Shown here: positions 34,286-47,082 of the stretch, piece by piece | Layout of the letters: each line of letters starts with the position of its first letter | Numbering within the stretch: the stretch's first letter is position 1 | NCBI RefSeq assembly: GCF_902806685.2 | Contig: NC_048539.1 | Coordinates: 10,676,501-10,740,500 of the forward strand | DNA from: Maniola hyperantus | Lineage: Eukaryota > Arthropoda > Insecta > Lepidoptera > Nymphalidae | DNA length: 64,000 nt | Direction of reading: 5' to 3' | Translations under genes and position numbers: made by a program | The notes under the pieces: model-generated | The model's database searches: none | What the model was told of the DNA's origin: nothing | The model's input: only the letters and a program-made list of their open reading frames with translations

Positions 34286-34427
34286 TATCATTTTGTACGG
34301 ACTATAAACGCATTAAATTATTGTGCTTGGGCTTTAGGAGCAGCGATAGTTTCGCTGTAACACGGTCAATAATATTATAAGTATGTAGTACTTAATATGT
34401 ATTATTGTGTAATTCTACCTTCAGGAA

Positions 34428-34668
34428 TCTATATATATAAAAGGAGAAGGTGACTGACTGACTGACTGACTGACTGACTGACTGATCTATCAATGCACAG
34501 CTCAAACTACTGGACGGATCGGGCTGAAATTTGGCATGCAGATAGCTATTATGCCGTAGGCATCCGCTAATAAAGGATTTTTGAAAATTCAACTCCTAAG
34601 GGGGTGAAATAGGGTTTTGAAATTTTGTAGTCCACGCGGACGAAGTCGCGAGCATAAGCTAGTATAAA
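34428..34668 (-). repeat. Dispersed repeat family B, minus copy
   Basis: Read from the right: CTAGCTTATGCTCGCGACTT, CGTCCGCGTGGACTACAAAA, CCCTATTTCACCCCCTTAGG, CAGCCCGATCCGTCCAGTAG and GCATTGATAGATCAGTCAGT. It contains a perfect (TGAC)n microsatellite at 34451-34484. Confidence 0.7.
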
Positions 34669-35178
34669 CATAAAATGCATATACACGGCGGGTTTAGGGA
34701 ATGGCAGAATAGCTAGTCAGCTAGTTTTAAAATAAACCTACCATTTGCCCTTGAAACATAGCATTTAGTATTGCATGTTGCGGCTCAATTTGGGTTAGAA
34801 TTACCCCAAATACTTCCTTAATCTCAAACCAGTCACAAGCATAACCTTGTTTCCTTCGCCCACTAGATGTATCGACCCGATAGGCATGTTTTGTGCCAGT
34901 GCACAAGGCCGATAAAATTGGATGGCCACTTTATTATAAAACCACTTTGCTTCGACTTCTCAAGTTTATTAATATCTGTACGGCCTACGTAACTGTAAAA
35001 CTTTTAAGCAAATAAATATATTTAAATACGTTTTAAATAAATATTTTTTTAAAATAAGGACAACGTTTTGATGATTTCCCTGGCATACTAATCTTGTAAT
35101 TAATTCTCTTGAGGTCTTGAGTTAGATTTCCGGCAAGAGAATTTTGGAATTCATCATTTTTTAATTTGCTAAGATCTC
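34669..35178. other. Unassigned DNA
   Basis: I see no gene or repeat. Confidence 0.4.
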
Positions 35179-35301
35179 GTCTGGTGAGAGGCTTTGGTTG
35201 TGGCTAGTTACCGATCTAGCCGTGTCGCCAACAATTTAGCGTTCCGGTACGTCGGTACGGCTACGGCCGGTAGGGTGGTAACTAGCCACGGCCTTCCACC
35301 G
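35179..35301. repeat. Foldback of two SINE2 fragments
   Basis: The left half (GTCTGGTGAGAGGCTTTGGT, TGTGGCTAGTTACC) is plus-strand SINE2 body. The right half (GCCGGTAGGGTGGTAACTAG, CCACGGCCTTCCACC) is the same region in reverse. Together they make a ~120-bp imperfect palindrome. Confidence 0.65.
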
Positions 35302-36087
35302 GAATCGTAGGTACAAATTTTACTTGTAACGTTTATATATTTAATTTTAAGGAGCTACGTCATTTCACTGTGTACATAAAATCGATAAGAAAATCTTAAA
35401 AAATACGTTAATTAGTTTAAAAAAAAAGTCTTATTAAAGAAAAAGTATCTAAACGATTTTGGTTGAGTTAGTTTTCTAAGGTGATAATAAAATATAACAA
35501 TCATAATATTTCCCCACCTTATTTTGCAGTTCTTAGCCCCTATTATTTAAAGGAATACGTGTGAGGCTGCATCGATTTTCCATTTGGCCTGCTCTATTCT
35601 CAGTGCCGGGATTACGTACAAGATTTTCCACAGTACCTACGCGCTCCGAGTTTGACATTTAGAAAAATAACACAAGATAAAAACCGAGCAAATACTGTAA
35701 CAAAAGTGAACAAAAATGTAGCTGATATTTTTCCGAATGTCATAGAAATAATAACATTATAACTCTATATTGAATTATACTTTTATTTCTGTATATTTCA
35801 TTTCTGAGTCGTACAATAGTTTCCGTGAAACCTGATATTTATCTAGTAACCAATTTGTTAATGGCTAGCTTTTGTTTTGCTATTGTACAACGCAACTGTA
35901 ATAAACAAATTAATATAAAATTGAATATAACTGTATTTAATACTAGATGATGCCCGCGACCTTTTAACACACGTCGTCGATAAAAATCTTGGTTTTAGGC
36001 AATAGGATCACAACCAATAATACTAAATAAAGTTTTGAGGTTTCCTTAGGAATAACTCAATGCCAGACGAGTTTCAATTAATGTTAT
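35302..36087. other. Unassigned DNA
   Basis: I see no gene. A scrap resembling a family A head (CTAGATGATGCCCGCGAC) is at 35944-35961. Confidence 0.4.
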
Positions 36088-36626
36088 TTAGGGCCGGTTG
36101 TTTCAAACCATTGGTCTTCGTAAGATACGTTCGTTAAAATTTAACAGACGTAGACAAATTTTAACATCTGTTAATTTAAGAGCGTTGCTTCGTTGTACAA
36201 AAAACTGTTCGTCATTGTTATTCTGGTTACGAAACTAACCCTAAAAATTAACTTACTTTTCCGTATCCTTCTTTATTTCATTTTATATTCAATTATATAG
36301 TTATTGATAATGCTACTTCGCATTTTAAACACTTTTTCTTTTTTAAAAATTCTCTTTCATCCTCAAAAAAACTACCATTAAAAGCATTGAATTCAATTGA
36401 TTCCATTAAAATTTGTAAATAAAATATTCCGTTTGTAAGAAGTATGAAGTTACGAACTGATTTGACGATCACCAATGGCGCCAGCACTGGTTAACGTAAA
36501 CGTAACTTTTTAACGAACGTTAGCGCTAATAGATGCTGAATCAACGCTTTTTCTTTTCTTACGTTCGTTAGCGCCATATTTAAAGGTTACGTGTCCGTCA
36601 AAATTTGTTGAAACAACCGGCCCTAA
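36088..36626. mobile_element. Inverted-repeat DNA element, ~540 bp
   Basis: The outer ends TTAGGGCCGGTTGTTTCAA and TTGAAACAACCGGCCCTAA are exact 19-bp inverted repeats. Further in, ACGTTCGTTAAAATTTAACA on the left is echoed by ACGAACGTTAGCGC on the right. No transposase frame exists; a 64-codon minus frame in the middle is unremarkable. It is probably a non-autonomous DNA transposon. The superfamily is undecided. Confidence 0.75.
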
Positions 36627-37224
36627 GAGTATCTACCGACCAAGTCAACTCGATCACCTAATCAAATCGAGTCGCGATCCGGAAATATTAACTCGTTGCC
36701 AATTTGTGGGACCGGTTTACTCAGGTATCAATTTCTATTATTTTATATTTTTTATTTATTTATATACTTTTAGTTATTTTAATTATAATCTTTAGAATCT
36801 CGCTGTGGCGCAGCAAGCTGGAAGGATTCGGTGGTGACTAGTTACTCTATCGTCAAGACTACAATTAAATTACTTCAACATTGTATCAGGCGGAAACACA
36901 GGAATGCATACTTAACAAGAAGCTATGGTGTGCGGCTAATTAGAGTTGCTCAACTTAGATTACCTAGCTTAACTTGTACGAAGTTTCGATTAGTAGGTAT
37001 CCCTGTTCCTCGGTAAGTCGATCCAGCTTAGACCAAGTTTGTCTTCCTCTCTCTATTAAGTCATATAATATATGCGATTGATTATACTAAATACCCAGTT
37101 ACATATATTTACTATAAATAATATACAATAACATAATAGGGTCAACCCTAGTAGTAGTTTGCATGATACAATTAGTGAATGTTATATTGTACACTTGTAA
37201 TTGATATGCATATTTTATCCGGGA
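36627..37224. other. Unassigned DNA
   Basis: A tRNA-like scrap (TCGCTGTGGCGCAGCAAGCT) at 36799-36818 may be a SINE head remnant. I see nothing else. Confidence 0.4.
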
Positions 37225-37440
37225 GTGGAAAAATTTATGTTTTTGTGATAATGCCAAATATTATGTAGGTACCTAAATCTGTGAAAATTGCAACCTACCT
37301 ATTACAGTTCACGAGATAGGTATACAACCCACTGACAGACAGACAGTGGGACAGTGGAGTCTTAGTAATAGGGTTTCGTTAGTAGGTACCCTTTTGGTAC
37401 GGAACCCTAGATAAGGAAAAAGACCAGCTTGCCAGTTTTT
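37225..37440 (-). repeat. Family D-like repeat, minus copy
   Basis: Read from the right: GGTCTTTTTCCTTATCTAGG, GTTCCGTACCAAAAGG, CACTGTCTGTCTGTCAGTGG. Only the outer blocks match family D, so it is a divergent subfamily. Confidence 0.45.
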
Positions 37441-37648
37441 TCGACATTACATTGTCAAAACGCAATTGACTTAATATAGGCAATCTGATAAAGGTGCGTC
37501 ATAACCTTGAAAGTCAGCCACATCGCTTTCAACTTGCCAATTTATTATGGCCATAAAAATTATAGCGTATGACATTTTTACCCCTAATCCTCCACACGGA
37601 GGACAAAGCAGGCCAAATGGAAAATCGATGAAGCCCTCGCACGTAGGT

Positions 37649-37811
37649 ATAGACCGCCACAGCTCGAGATGACAATCAGAGTATGAGGCGGGGTGTCGCC
37701 CCGCACATCCGTACGTCACTCGCGCTCGCACGCATCGGGTTAGCGCGGGGGCTGTGCGGGTGTGCGGGGCGTTCCCTCCCCGATGGCCATCTCGACCTGT
37801 CGCGTAATATA
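37649..37811 (+). mobile_element. GC-rich hairpin MITE-like element, copy 5
   Basis: GACCGCCACAGCTCGAGATG and CATCTCGACCTGTCGCGTAA are the arms. The interior is GGCGGGGTGTCGCCCCGCAC and GGTGTGCGGGGCGTTCCCTC. Same orientation as copies 1 and 4. It lies 415 bp upstream of the LTR element. Confidence 0.8.
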
Positions 37812-38226
37812 TAGACGCGTCGCGTAAAGGTACTTATCTGTTTAAATAATGAGGTTGAAACACGGCAAAGCGGAATGGAGGAAATGATTGTTATTTTTGT
37901 ACCGAGGCAATTCAATCGCTTGTCGACAATTCATTACCTTTGAATAACATTTTTGGGCAGGAGTTAAATTTTATGGGTATTAAGTGATAATGATGATGTT
38001 TCTTTCAATATTTTGCTATTGTGCTTATTAATCCATGGTTGTGGCACCGAATTTCTGATTATTATTATTACATTGTACCTATTCGTGACAATCATAGTAT
38101 CATTTATTTTTAGAGTCATTTGTGCAACTGTTTATTTTAGCCAATAGAAGAAGTGTGGCAGCCAAAAGTCATGCCTACCTAAACTAAATCAGTGCTACGG
38201 CCGCTGTTTTTGCCTATTTCATATAG

Positions 38227-38480
38227 TATAAACAACTTAACCTCCAATCCGGGTTTATTAGTCTTGGGATGACCCTAGTATGAATCAAACGCAGTTCCAA
38301 TGTCCACAGTCTTATATTCAGGTACACTTGTCACATCCACTTAGTTTATATCTAGCTTAATTAATCACCTAGTACTTATATCTCGCTTAATTACTTTTAT
38401 ATCGTTCCTTTTTTACTCCCCCGCGCTCTCGCACCTCGACTCGCGGGTGACAGCTGGCCGGTTTTTCTGTGTTGCCCACA
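38227..38480 (-). repeat. LTR copy 1 (3' LTR in minus reading)
   Basis: It is flanked on its left by ATAG. The minus-strand TATAAAAG is at 38394-38401 and the AATAAA signal at 38254-38259. The end inside the element is followed by GTCGTCCATCCTGCTCC. Part of its sequence (GCTGGCCGGTTTTTCTGT) resembles the end of family D repeats. Confidence 0.85.
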
Positions 38481-38577
38481 GTCGTCCATCCTGCTCCAGA
38501 TATGTCCCCATATCTGACCACTCGGCCTTCCAACCGAGGGTAATGCCCTCATACCCATAACTCAATAGGAGCAACAT
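38413..38577 (-). other. 54-codon frame crossing into the LTR
   Basis: From an ATG at 38577 on the minus strand the frame reads MLLLLSYGYEGITLGWKAEW, continues through DMGTYLEQDGRLWATQKN inside the LTR and stops at 38413. Retroelement polyproteins sometimes end inside the 3' LTR, so this could be the last remnant of a pol frame. It matches no domain I know. Chance is equally likely. Confidence 0.2.
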
Positions 38578-41500
38578 AGAATACCTTAACAGTCCTATAT
38601 TATAATTAATATGATTAGTATAATAATTCCTCTAACAGATCAAAGCTAACATTGTTAGATTTAACAAGTGCACAAAACAAGTGCCAACGAGACCTACAAA
38701 ATACTGGTATCAATAATCATTATGTACATTGCAATCAACATCTGTAAGTCTAATTCTTATAAATACACAACAAATCACACTGAGATAAGTAAATAGTAAA
38801 TACTATAAGTCATTCTGATTTAAACTTGATATTAAGAAAATTCTATAATCTAGTTATTGTTAGTGATATACGTATACAACCAATTCACAATAGTATAATC
38901 AAATATTGAAATCAACACAATTTATGTTAATACTTAATACAAGGAAATTATAGTGAAATCAATAATTTAATTTTTAAATATTATTATGAACTACATATTC
39001 TTCAAGTTTGTATTTGTATTTAGTAATACGTGAATAAATATTTGCATGGCAAATGTGGCAATACTAATTATGAGAATTATAAAACATCTTTGGTAAATTG
39101 CATTTAAAGCGAATAAAATATAATCAAACTTAAACAAAACAACAACGAGGAAAGAAAAGAAGGATAGTGAATTATCACCAACTTGAATTCTGAGTGCTAA
39201 GTACTCTATGATTTTAAACCATGTCACTATCCGTTTTCAATTAAAGTAAGTTTGTTTGCCCTTTCCTTCTTACCACTGTAATGACATGAATTCTAATCCT
39301 ACATAATGCTCTAATGCAACACAAATACAATATTTTCACTAGTATAAACATTTTAAGAGATATGGTAAGAGTGGTTGGATCCCATTGACCATTACTAACA
39401 CTTTATATAAAATTAATCACAAAGTTCTACAATATACCAATGTACCTAACTACTTCTGTAGAGTTCATAATTTCTTTAAACTTAAAAATAAATTAAAAGA
39501 ATATCTTATAATCCAATGTTCTCATACAATTGATGAATATTTGATATGAGTTGACCTTGATTATAATGTCTTTGTAGTGTTTCATGAATTATCAATTTGA
39601 CTATCGTGAATTGACATTTAATTATTCTCAAGTGGTACCTACTGATTGACACCGTTGAAAAAAAAAATAATATTACAATATAAGTATGTAACGTAAAACA
39701 AATAATAAGAAAACAATATGCCAATCTTTAATTGCATATATGTAGTATTATACTAAGCAATATCGGTAAGTATATGAATAATGATTGTAAAATATTTTTG
39801 CAGACCAGAAAGGCAGAGATGTCGGCACAGATATTATGTGACCATATTTTGTACTCTACTTGAATAACAATAAAAGATAATTACCTATCAAATTGAATTA
39901 TTGAATATTGAACCAATATTCTTGATGTCTACGAAATCAAGATAAATAATATGGTTAAATGTAGTTGTTATTATTAATAAGTACTAAGATCGAAACAAAC
40001 CACAATGTATTCTAAGGAGAACCCAATAATCATATTATTTCAGAAATTTAAAGAAACATGAATCCACTAATTGATAATGATACACAGTACAGATCACTAT
40101 GAGATCTACAATGTGCACAATGTAATCCTATATTTTCAAATAACTGAGACGACTGCCTCTGACTGTATCTCGATTGTAGTACAACAAATACTATTATTAA
40201 TATAACAAAATAAGTCACAATGATGTTAGCCAAGGTATTATTGTATTATTATAAACTCGTTACCCGTGGTGCCCCATATCATCCTTGCACTAGGGGTAGA
40301 TGCATGTATAACTGTGTCTACCATAAGCCCCGTAAGTGCGATAGAGAGCGCAACAGACGGCGTTTTGTTGCCCCATTTTATTGTCTCGCAAGCAACGAGT
40401 CCTTGATGGCACTATAGACTTAATTGATGTAACATACAATAAAATCTGATTTCTGGAAACTTCCATTCTTGTACATTCTTGAGCGCGTAAGGACGAACGA
40501 TGCCAGAGACCCTCGTCCTCTTATGATAATATGGTTAACTTGAACACGGTGATTGAGGACAGACAGCACCCAACGCTGCACCAACCCAGCGTCATGCTGA
40601 GCCGTGAATTGCTGCATCGGTCACCGTTGCTTGTCTCGTGTCAGTGTGTGACAAATGAATGACAAAGATGTAGGAAATTATTTCGTGATACATTGGTGTA
40701 CTTATACGCTTTGATAACATGTCAGCGATCCATACATTAATACCTAGCGAGTGAAGTAAGCAAGCCTTCGTGCGCGAACTGCTTATATAGTCTATTGGAA
40801 TAGATGTTACTTGAAATAGTATTTAAGAATTTGCTCTTTACTGTGCTGTTTCCACCAAACATCAACGTAATACAATGAGTGACTGCGAAGATGTGCATTA
40901 ACATGAACCGATATTTAGCATTTACAATCAGCATGTCATTTTAGATCTACTTTAAAGGGTCTATACAACTTCTACTACGTACCGAATTCAGCAAGACATA
41001 ATTAATATATTATTACTGAATACGTCCATTATAAGAACTTTAATTTGAATTTAACTAACCCTTGAACATTAGTAAGTATCTGCTAGAACAGGTAAAGTGA
41101 TTTCCAACCATGATATCTACTTCTGTACCCCTATTCTGTAGATAAATCTATTATTATTAATAAAAAGGATACACCCTTTCCACTTGCCGACCCCGATTTA
41201 GTCTGCTTGTTTTCCATCAAATTAACTGGACTCCCTCTTGTCACCATCGCAACCCGATCAGTTGCTGAAGTTCATACTGAAGATCACCGTCCACTCGCAT
41301 CGGGATTATCGAATCAGGTTTTACCAGACTATTATTTTTCGTCATTTTTCAGACGCTTCGTCAGTCGTTTTCCAATTCGTTTGTTGGTTCTTACTAGGAC
41401 CAGCTTTTGTCACCGGAATACGATCCATTGTTTACGTCAGTATTGCCACCTTCCATTTGTCATTCTTGATTCCTTATTCTTAGGTTTATATTATAGTCAA

Positions 41501-41659
41501 TGCTACCCTCCTTTGGCACGATTGCTACAAAATCAAAAATTTCCACTTGCTGTATGTCACAATTGGGACATGAATTAAATTTTCCAATAACAATATGTCT
41601 CATTTGGAACATATAAAATAGACAACCTTTGACACAATTGGGACAAGGTATATTACATA
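38481..41659. other. LTR-element interior, left part
   Basis: About 3.2 kb of AT-rich DNA without recognisable retroviral domains. Frames of 60-78 codons at 38991, 39506, 40048 and 40420 on the minus strand, and the 123-codon plus frame at 41207, show no known motif. A small palindrome CAGATATG-TCCC-CATATCTG lies at 38517-38536. Confidence 0.5.
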
Positions 41660-42722
41660 AACTATTCTCAGCAATTACCGCTTATCACACCAGGAATAAG
41701 TCCATACATAAGTCGGTATTCTTTTCTCCCATTTGCCACTTGGTTCATCATAAAATATTCTCAGGAATCACCGCTTATCACACCAGGAATAAGTCCATAC
41801 ATAAGTCGGTATTCGTTTCCCTTATTTGCTTGTTGGGTTATCATAAAATATTCTCAAGAATCACCGCTTATCTCACCAGGAATAAGTCCATACATAAGTC
41901 GGTATTCTTTTCTCTCATTTGCCGGTTGGTTCATCATAAAATATTCTCAGGAATCACCGCTCATCACACCAGGAATAAATCCATACATAAGTCGGTATTC
42001 TTTTCAACTATTCTCAGGAATCACCGCTTATCGCACCAGGAATAAGTCCATACATAAGTCGGTATTCGTTTCCCTGATTTGCTTGTTAGGTTATCATAAA
42101 ATACTCTCAAGAATCACCGCTTATCACACCAGGAATAAATCCATACATAAGTCGGTATTCTTTTCAACTATACTCAGGAATCACCGCTTATCGCACCAGG
42201 AATAAGTCCATACATAAGTCGGTATTCGTTTCACTTATTTGCTTGTTAGGTTATCATAAAATACTCTCAAGAATCACCGCTTATCACACCAGGAATAAAT
42301 CCATACATAAGTCGGTATTCTTTTCAACTATACTCAGGAATCACCGCTTATCGCACCAGGAATAAGTCCATACATAAGTCGGTATTCGTTTCACTTATTT
42401 GCTTGTTAGGTTATCATAAAATACTCTCAAGAATCACCGCTTATCACACCAGGAATAAGTCCATACATAAGTCGGTATTCTTCTCTCTTATTTGCTCCTT
42501 AGGTTATCATAAAATACTCTCAAGAATCACCGCTTATCACACCAGGAATAAATCCATACATAAGTCGGTATTCTTTTCAACTATACTCAGGAATCACCGC
42601 TTATCGCACCAGGAATAAGTCCATACATAAGTCGGTATTCGTTTCTAATATTCTCAGGGATCACCGCTTATCACACCAGGACTCAGTCCATACATAAGTC
42701 GGTATCCTTTTCTCTCATTCAC
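41660..42722 (+). repeat. Tandem array of 13 units in the LTR element
   Basis: Each unit contains AATCACCGCTTATC.CACCAG, then GAATAAGTCCATACATAAGT and CGGTATTC. Units come in two lengths, about 58 and about 93 bp. The long form adds a TTTGCTTGTTAGGTTATCAT-like linker ending AAAATA. In the middle (about 42000-42400) one short and one long unit form a ~151-bp higher-order repeat that recurs with few changes. The long plus frames here (138 and 71 codons, repeating SIHKSVF) arise only because the unit length preserves frame. Confidence 0.9.
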
Positions 42723-45700
42723 TAGTTGTCAGTTTGTTTAGAGTCTAAAAATAATAATCACATTCATAACAATGACACGTTATATCATAACAATATTAAA
42801 CACCATTTTTATTTTTTTTTAATTCGCTTCCTCAAGACAGCCACCAGAAGCGATTATTTGTGTACAGTCAATAGAATGAATATTATAGTGTCAACGGTTA
42901 TGGCAAACCCGCTAAGTGTTTGCTCCCTTAATACCTCATTTGATTAATCTTCTTCTTAATTTGCTTTATGGCTTTTAGTAATTTGATTAATGATTTGAAA
43001 GACTAGTTATCGAGACTACTGAACTCAATACTCAAATCGATATTCTTAACTATTTGTGGGGTATCTACAGTAGTAAACATCTTTAGTTCACCGTGGGCTC
43101 TACCGCGGTTGTTTGACAGCTACAATGTCACGATCGCAATCATCTCTGATTGGTTAATGCTCGCTCACTATTGGCCACAATGCATTGTTGCAACAAGAAT
43201 CGCACAAATTCAGCCAATCAGAACAATAATGATTGATGCAGGTTTTAGACAATCGCCCTACGTGTAATGTCTGCAAGTGATAATAATTGTGCAACTCGTT
43301 TGAAATTTTAATGTAATTTAAGGGCACACACACAAGAGAGCAATCCGTCTTTTGTTTATAATAATTATATTAATAATTTATTTATTTAGTAAAAATATGC
43401 ATCTCATAAGCTCCTTTTTCCAAAGTCAAATAGCTAGTCAAAATTTGGGCAGTAAAAGTAGGGAATCCGTTTCTCCACTATTTATCCGATGGGGCTTGCA
43501 AGGTTAAGATTTACACTTCTCTGTATACTGACAATTTCATTTCTTATTTCAAAACCTAAACCTAAGTCAGAGATCGAATTATTCGTGCATTATTTATACC
43601 CGAGAAACAACGATATGATAAAATTATGTGTTAGTAGGCTATATAAAGAAATACAACAATCCAGACCCTGTAATACATAACATTGCCACAGTCATTGCCA
43701 CTTCATTTAATAACACCTTCGTAACTCTCTTTTGTTATTAGAGACACATGTTTCAAAGTTTCCTTTACTCGTACATAAAAATTGAACTTCGTAACTTAGT
43801 ATTTCTTTCTAATTTCTATTATTACAGCAGATAGTATCATCTATTAAGTTGGTAAGCCAATCCAATAATAACAACAGTAAATAATTTATTATGTACTTGG
43901 TAGTTAACCTGTTGTTCAGTGCGTGTTTTTCTGAGGTAGTAAGTACCTAAAGGCTTTGATTTATGGTAGCAGATTGTACAACAAGGGCACCAAACAAGCC
44001 ACTTGAGCCGAGTTATAAACACTGCTTTTCACTTCGATTGCGAGGAAATGTAACAATAATATTACTATAAGTACATATCTATAGATTGTCCGAAAAGAGT
44101 AGGGATTAAATGAGGGTGCTGTAATGAGTTTGTAGGTATAGGTCGCAACCTCAATACAAGTGCAAAAGTTCACTGGCACCATAGAAATTACATACATTCT
44201 TTCTCATCCATATGTCATTCAGAGAGACTGTTGTTTACCTATAAATACCTTGTGCATAACAGCATGAAACGCACTTTAGTCGTCTTATAGCCAGCGTAAA
44301 ATAGAACCTTACGAGCATGAGAAGTGGAAACGTATTTTTATTTTATTATTATTTTTATTTTCCGAATTCTAAAAATCACGAATGCATGTCATCTATTAGT
44401 ATAAGAGGATGTCAGCTACTAGTGACTTTATATGAATGTGATAGCTCATATAATTTTACCTTTTTAATTATAAAACTCTAAGAACATTTGAAAGAACCAC
44501 TGTTATGCTGATAAATAAATATTTTAATTCAATTCCATTTATTTATTTTCATCTGATCTGATCAGTTAAATTCACTTTAGGTTAATATAATAATGATTCA
44601 ATTCATTTTCCTTTCATAACCTCACCTCTCCTTAAATGGTAGTTGCAGCCAATGTAATTTATAATTTTCACAAGGGTGAGCAAACGGAACAAAAGTACAT
44701 ACTAGCACTTAATATAAATTTTATTGGTATAAGAATCAAATAAAATTCCAACATCCACATGGCTACTTCGTGAGCATAAGTGTTGTATGTCTTTCTGTTT
44801 CTGGTATGTACATAGTTAGATTAATTCAAACCTGATATTTCATACCCTATACCTACTAGGTATTCAAAGTAATCTAATAACTCTAATTTGGTCGAATAAG
44901 TAAACCTACAGATTCAAAATAGGTTCAATGTTCAAAACCTACTTTATCTAGTGGACCAATTAATTATTTATTAGCTGATCCACCCCAGGTAGAATTTTCC
45001 AAAATCTTTTCTTTGTGTCCAGTAGTAGCTTAGTAGGGAACTCAAATCATATTTGATTATGCAGGGCCTGCGGGTTGATCTATGTCTGTCAGTACATAAT
45101 ACAGACTATTCAGTCGGTAGATAGGTATTAAATGGGTGCATCTAGCAATCGACTCTATTAGTCTCCCTATCACTGTCTATCATTCTCACAACCATACCAT
45201 GCCTACCATAGACCCAAATCCAAAAATCTTACATTAAATGGTAGGTAATGAAAACACATGCACCTGACACATATTTCAGGCATTCTATCCTTAAATTGTA
45301 CTAAAATATTACTATGTGTATAGTTAAGTATGTAATTATTTAATTAAACAAGAATAACTACTCATATTGAGACTATTCAATTCAAAGTTTTAAGACTTTA
45401 TTTTAGTTACTAGGTAAACTAGATTTGCTTCAATTAACCATAGTAGTATTCAGATGTTTCTTACCTTCTTATTACTGTATTACATAACAATACCTTGAGG
45501 TTACACCCTCTATCATAATGAGGCAGCCCGGGATGGCTTTTTTTCTTTTGTATCATTATAACAGGCCTCACACCAAGAGTTACTGTGTTCTTATCCGATC
45601 CATGCAGGTACATGACTGCTTCTAATCACAACTTGAAGGTTATGTGCACTTCTCCACCACAGATGCCGGCCAAAACCACTTGTTCATCTCACATTCGTCG

Positions 45701-47082
45701 ACCTCATCGTCAAGTCGGGGTCACAGGGTCGTGTACATCATCAGAAAAGTTGTCGAACATGAAAAAAATTGTAACAGTTGAATAATCTCGGAAATATTGC
45801 ATTTAAGCGACACCAGTATCAAGTACATACCTACTTGATTATATCAGACCCCTGTCTGTATATAACCCAAATTTTGCACTAAAACCATTGATTGACCCAT
45901 TGATGTAGATATGACCGTTGTTATTGTAAGATTATTATTTCTATTTTTAACTAAAGCACATGTACATATTTCTTTTTTTAAAATGATTGTTGAATGATTT
46001 AAATTAAGACTTGAATAAAATTATATTGTCAACATTACTTCCTAGATAGATAAAGTTATATATAAATGAGTTAAGTAGATATTATTCATTCTAAATTTTC
46101 ACATTTTATTATGCTATGATAATGTACTATAGGTAATAATTTGCACACTCAGTTATTGGTTGAATGTGTTAGATCAAAACAGATTTAAGACCAAATTGTA
46201 CCACATTCTAGCAAATAAACTCTACTTTTTTTATTTCTACACTAGCTCATGTATCAAGTACTTACCTACATAATAATCTAATTGTTTTCTTGATTCTACT
46301 TTAATATAGGTAGGTGCCTATTTGGTTTAAAGTATTTCATATCACTTATTACCTTATTTCGATTTTAAAATACAAGGTGTTAGTACTACGGTGCGTTGCA
46401 TCCAGTCTTGAAATCAATACTAATACTACTTATAACTTCATAGATCAAATCTTGGGCTAGGTATGTCCCTACATAATAATCCATTAAAGCGGTCAGGATA
46501 AAACTATAATCCCTTACTTTGAACTCTCAAATAAGTCATAATGCTGATATCTACTTACTATTAATAATTATAGCCTTCACTTACTCTGTTCTAAAAGTAT
46601 CAATTGGTAATATTGTGACTTATCAAATACCTACTTAGGTATTTTGATGCAGTAATCTTACATTAGGCACTCTTAATATTCACCCATGCTTTAATGAACA
46701 TCCACTGTAAGAAGGTAAGTACACAGATTCACCGCTTTCAATACAACCTATGGATGCATTGGACCCATCGACCTACGTACTTCTGCTTGTTCCAGACAGT
46801 ATAAGGTGCTTTCCTCCAACCAATCTCTTGAGTAGTTGCGTTGGAGACAAGTCCTCCAACTCGACACAGGTCTACTCAAGTACTCCCAAAGTAATAGTGT
46901 AGCACCATTGCAGTTTGTATGTATTTCATATTCACTTTGTTATTCGTTCAGGTAGATTTCTTCATATAATTTCCGATATAAGTACCTAATAAATATGTTG
47001 CTATGCGTCTTGTACAGGCACTTTTAACATCTTCCAGGATAGACCCCGCATTTTTGGGCATGAATCACATCCAATCTTCTGA
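42723..47082. other. LTR-element interior, right part
   Basis: About 4.4 kb of AT-rich DNA. It includes a foldback at about 43130-43236 (CTCTGATTGGTTAATGCTCG against CAGCCAATCAGAACAATAAT) that could be a MITE inserted in the element. The 63-codon frame at 43489 is listed separately. No gag leader or reverse transcriptase is visible. Confidence 0.5.
43489..43680 (+). other. 63-codon frame with signal-peptide-like start
   Basis: The frame starts MGLARLRFTLLCILTISFLI and ends ...QQSRPCNT. Arg residues followed by a long hydrophobic core resemble a signal peptide. It lies on the plus strand inside the minus-strand LTR element, and has no homologue I know and no neighbouring gene. AT-rich DNA produces such frames by chance. 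Confidence 0.15.

Noticed and set aside
34451..34484. (TGAC)n and the many (GTCT)n runs as independent features of interest
   Set aside because: They are the usual internal microsatellites of dispersed repeat families A, B and D.
41629..42618. Long repetitive open frames in the tandem array (repeating SIHKSVF)
   Set aside because: They exist only because the repeat unit keeps the frame. The DNA-level units are conserved at all codon positions, and there is no promoter or protein family.
41660..42722. CRISPR-like array
   Set aside because: Units are direct repeats joined with no spacer or with a conserved linker, there are no unique spacers and no cas genes, and the DNA is eukaryotic.
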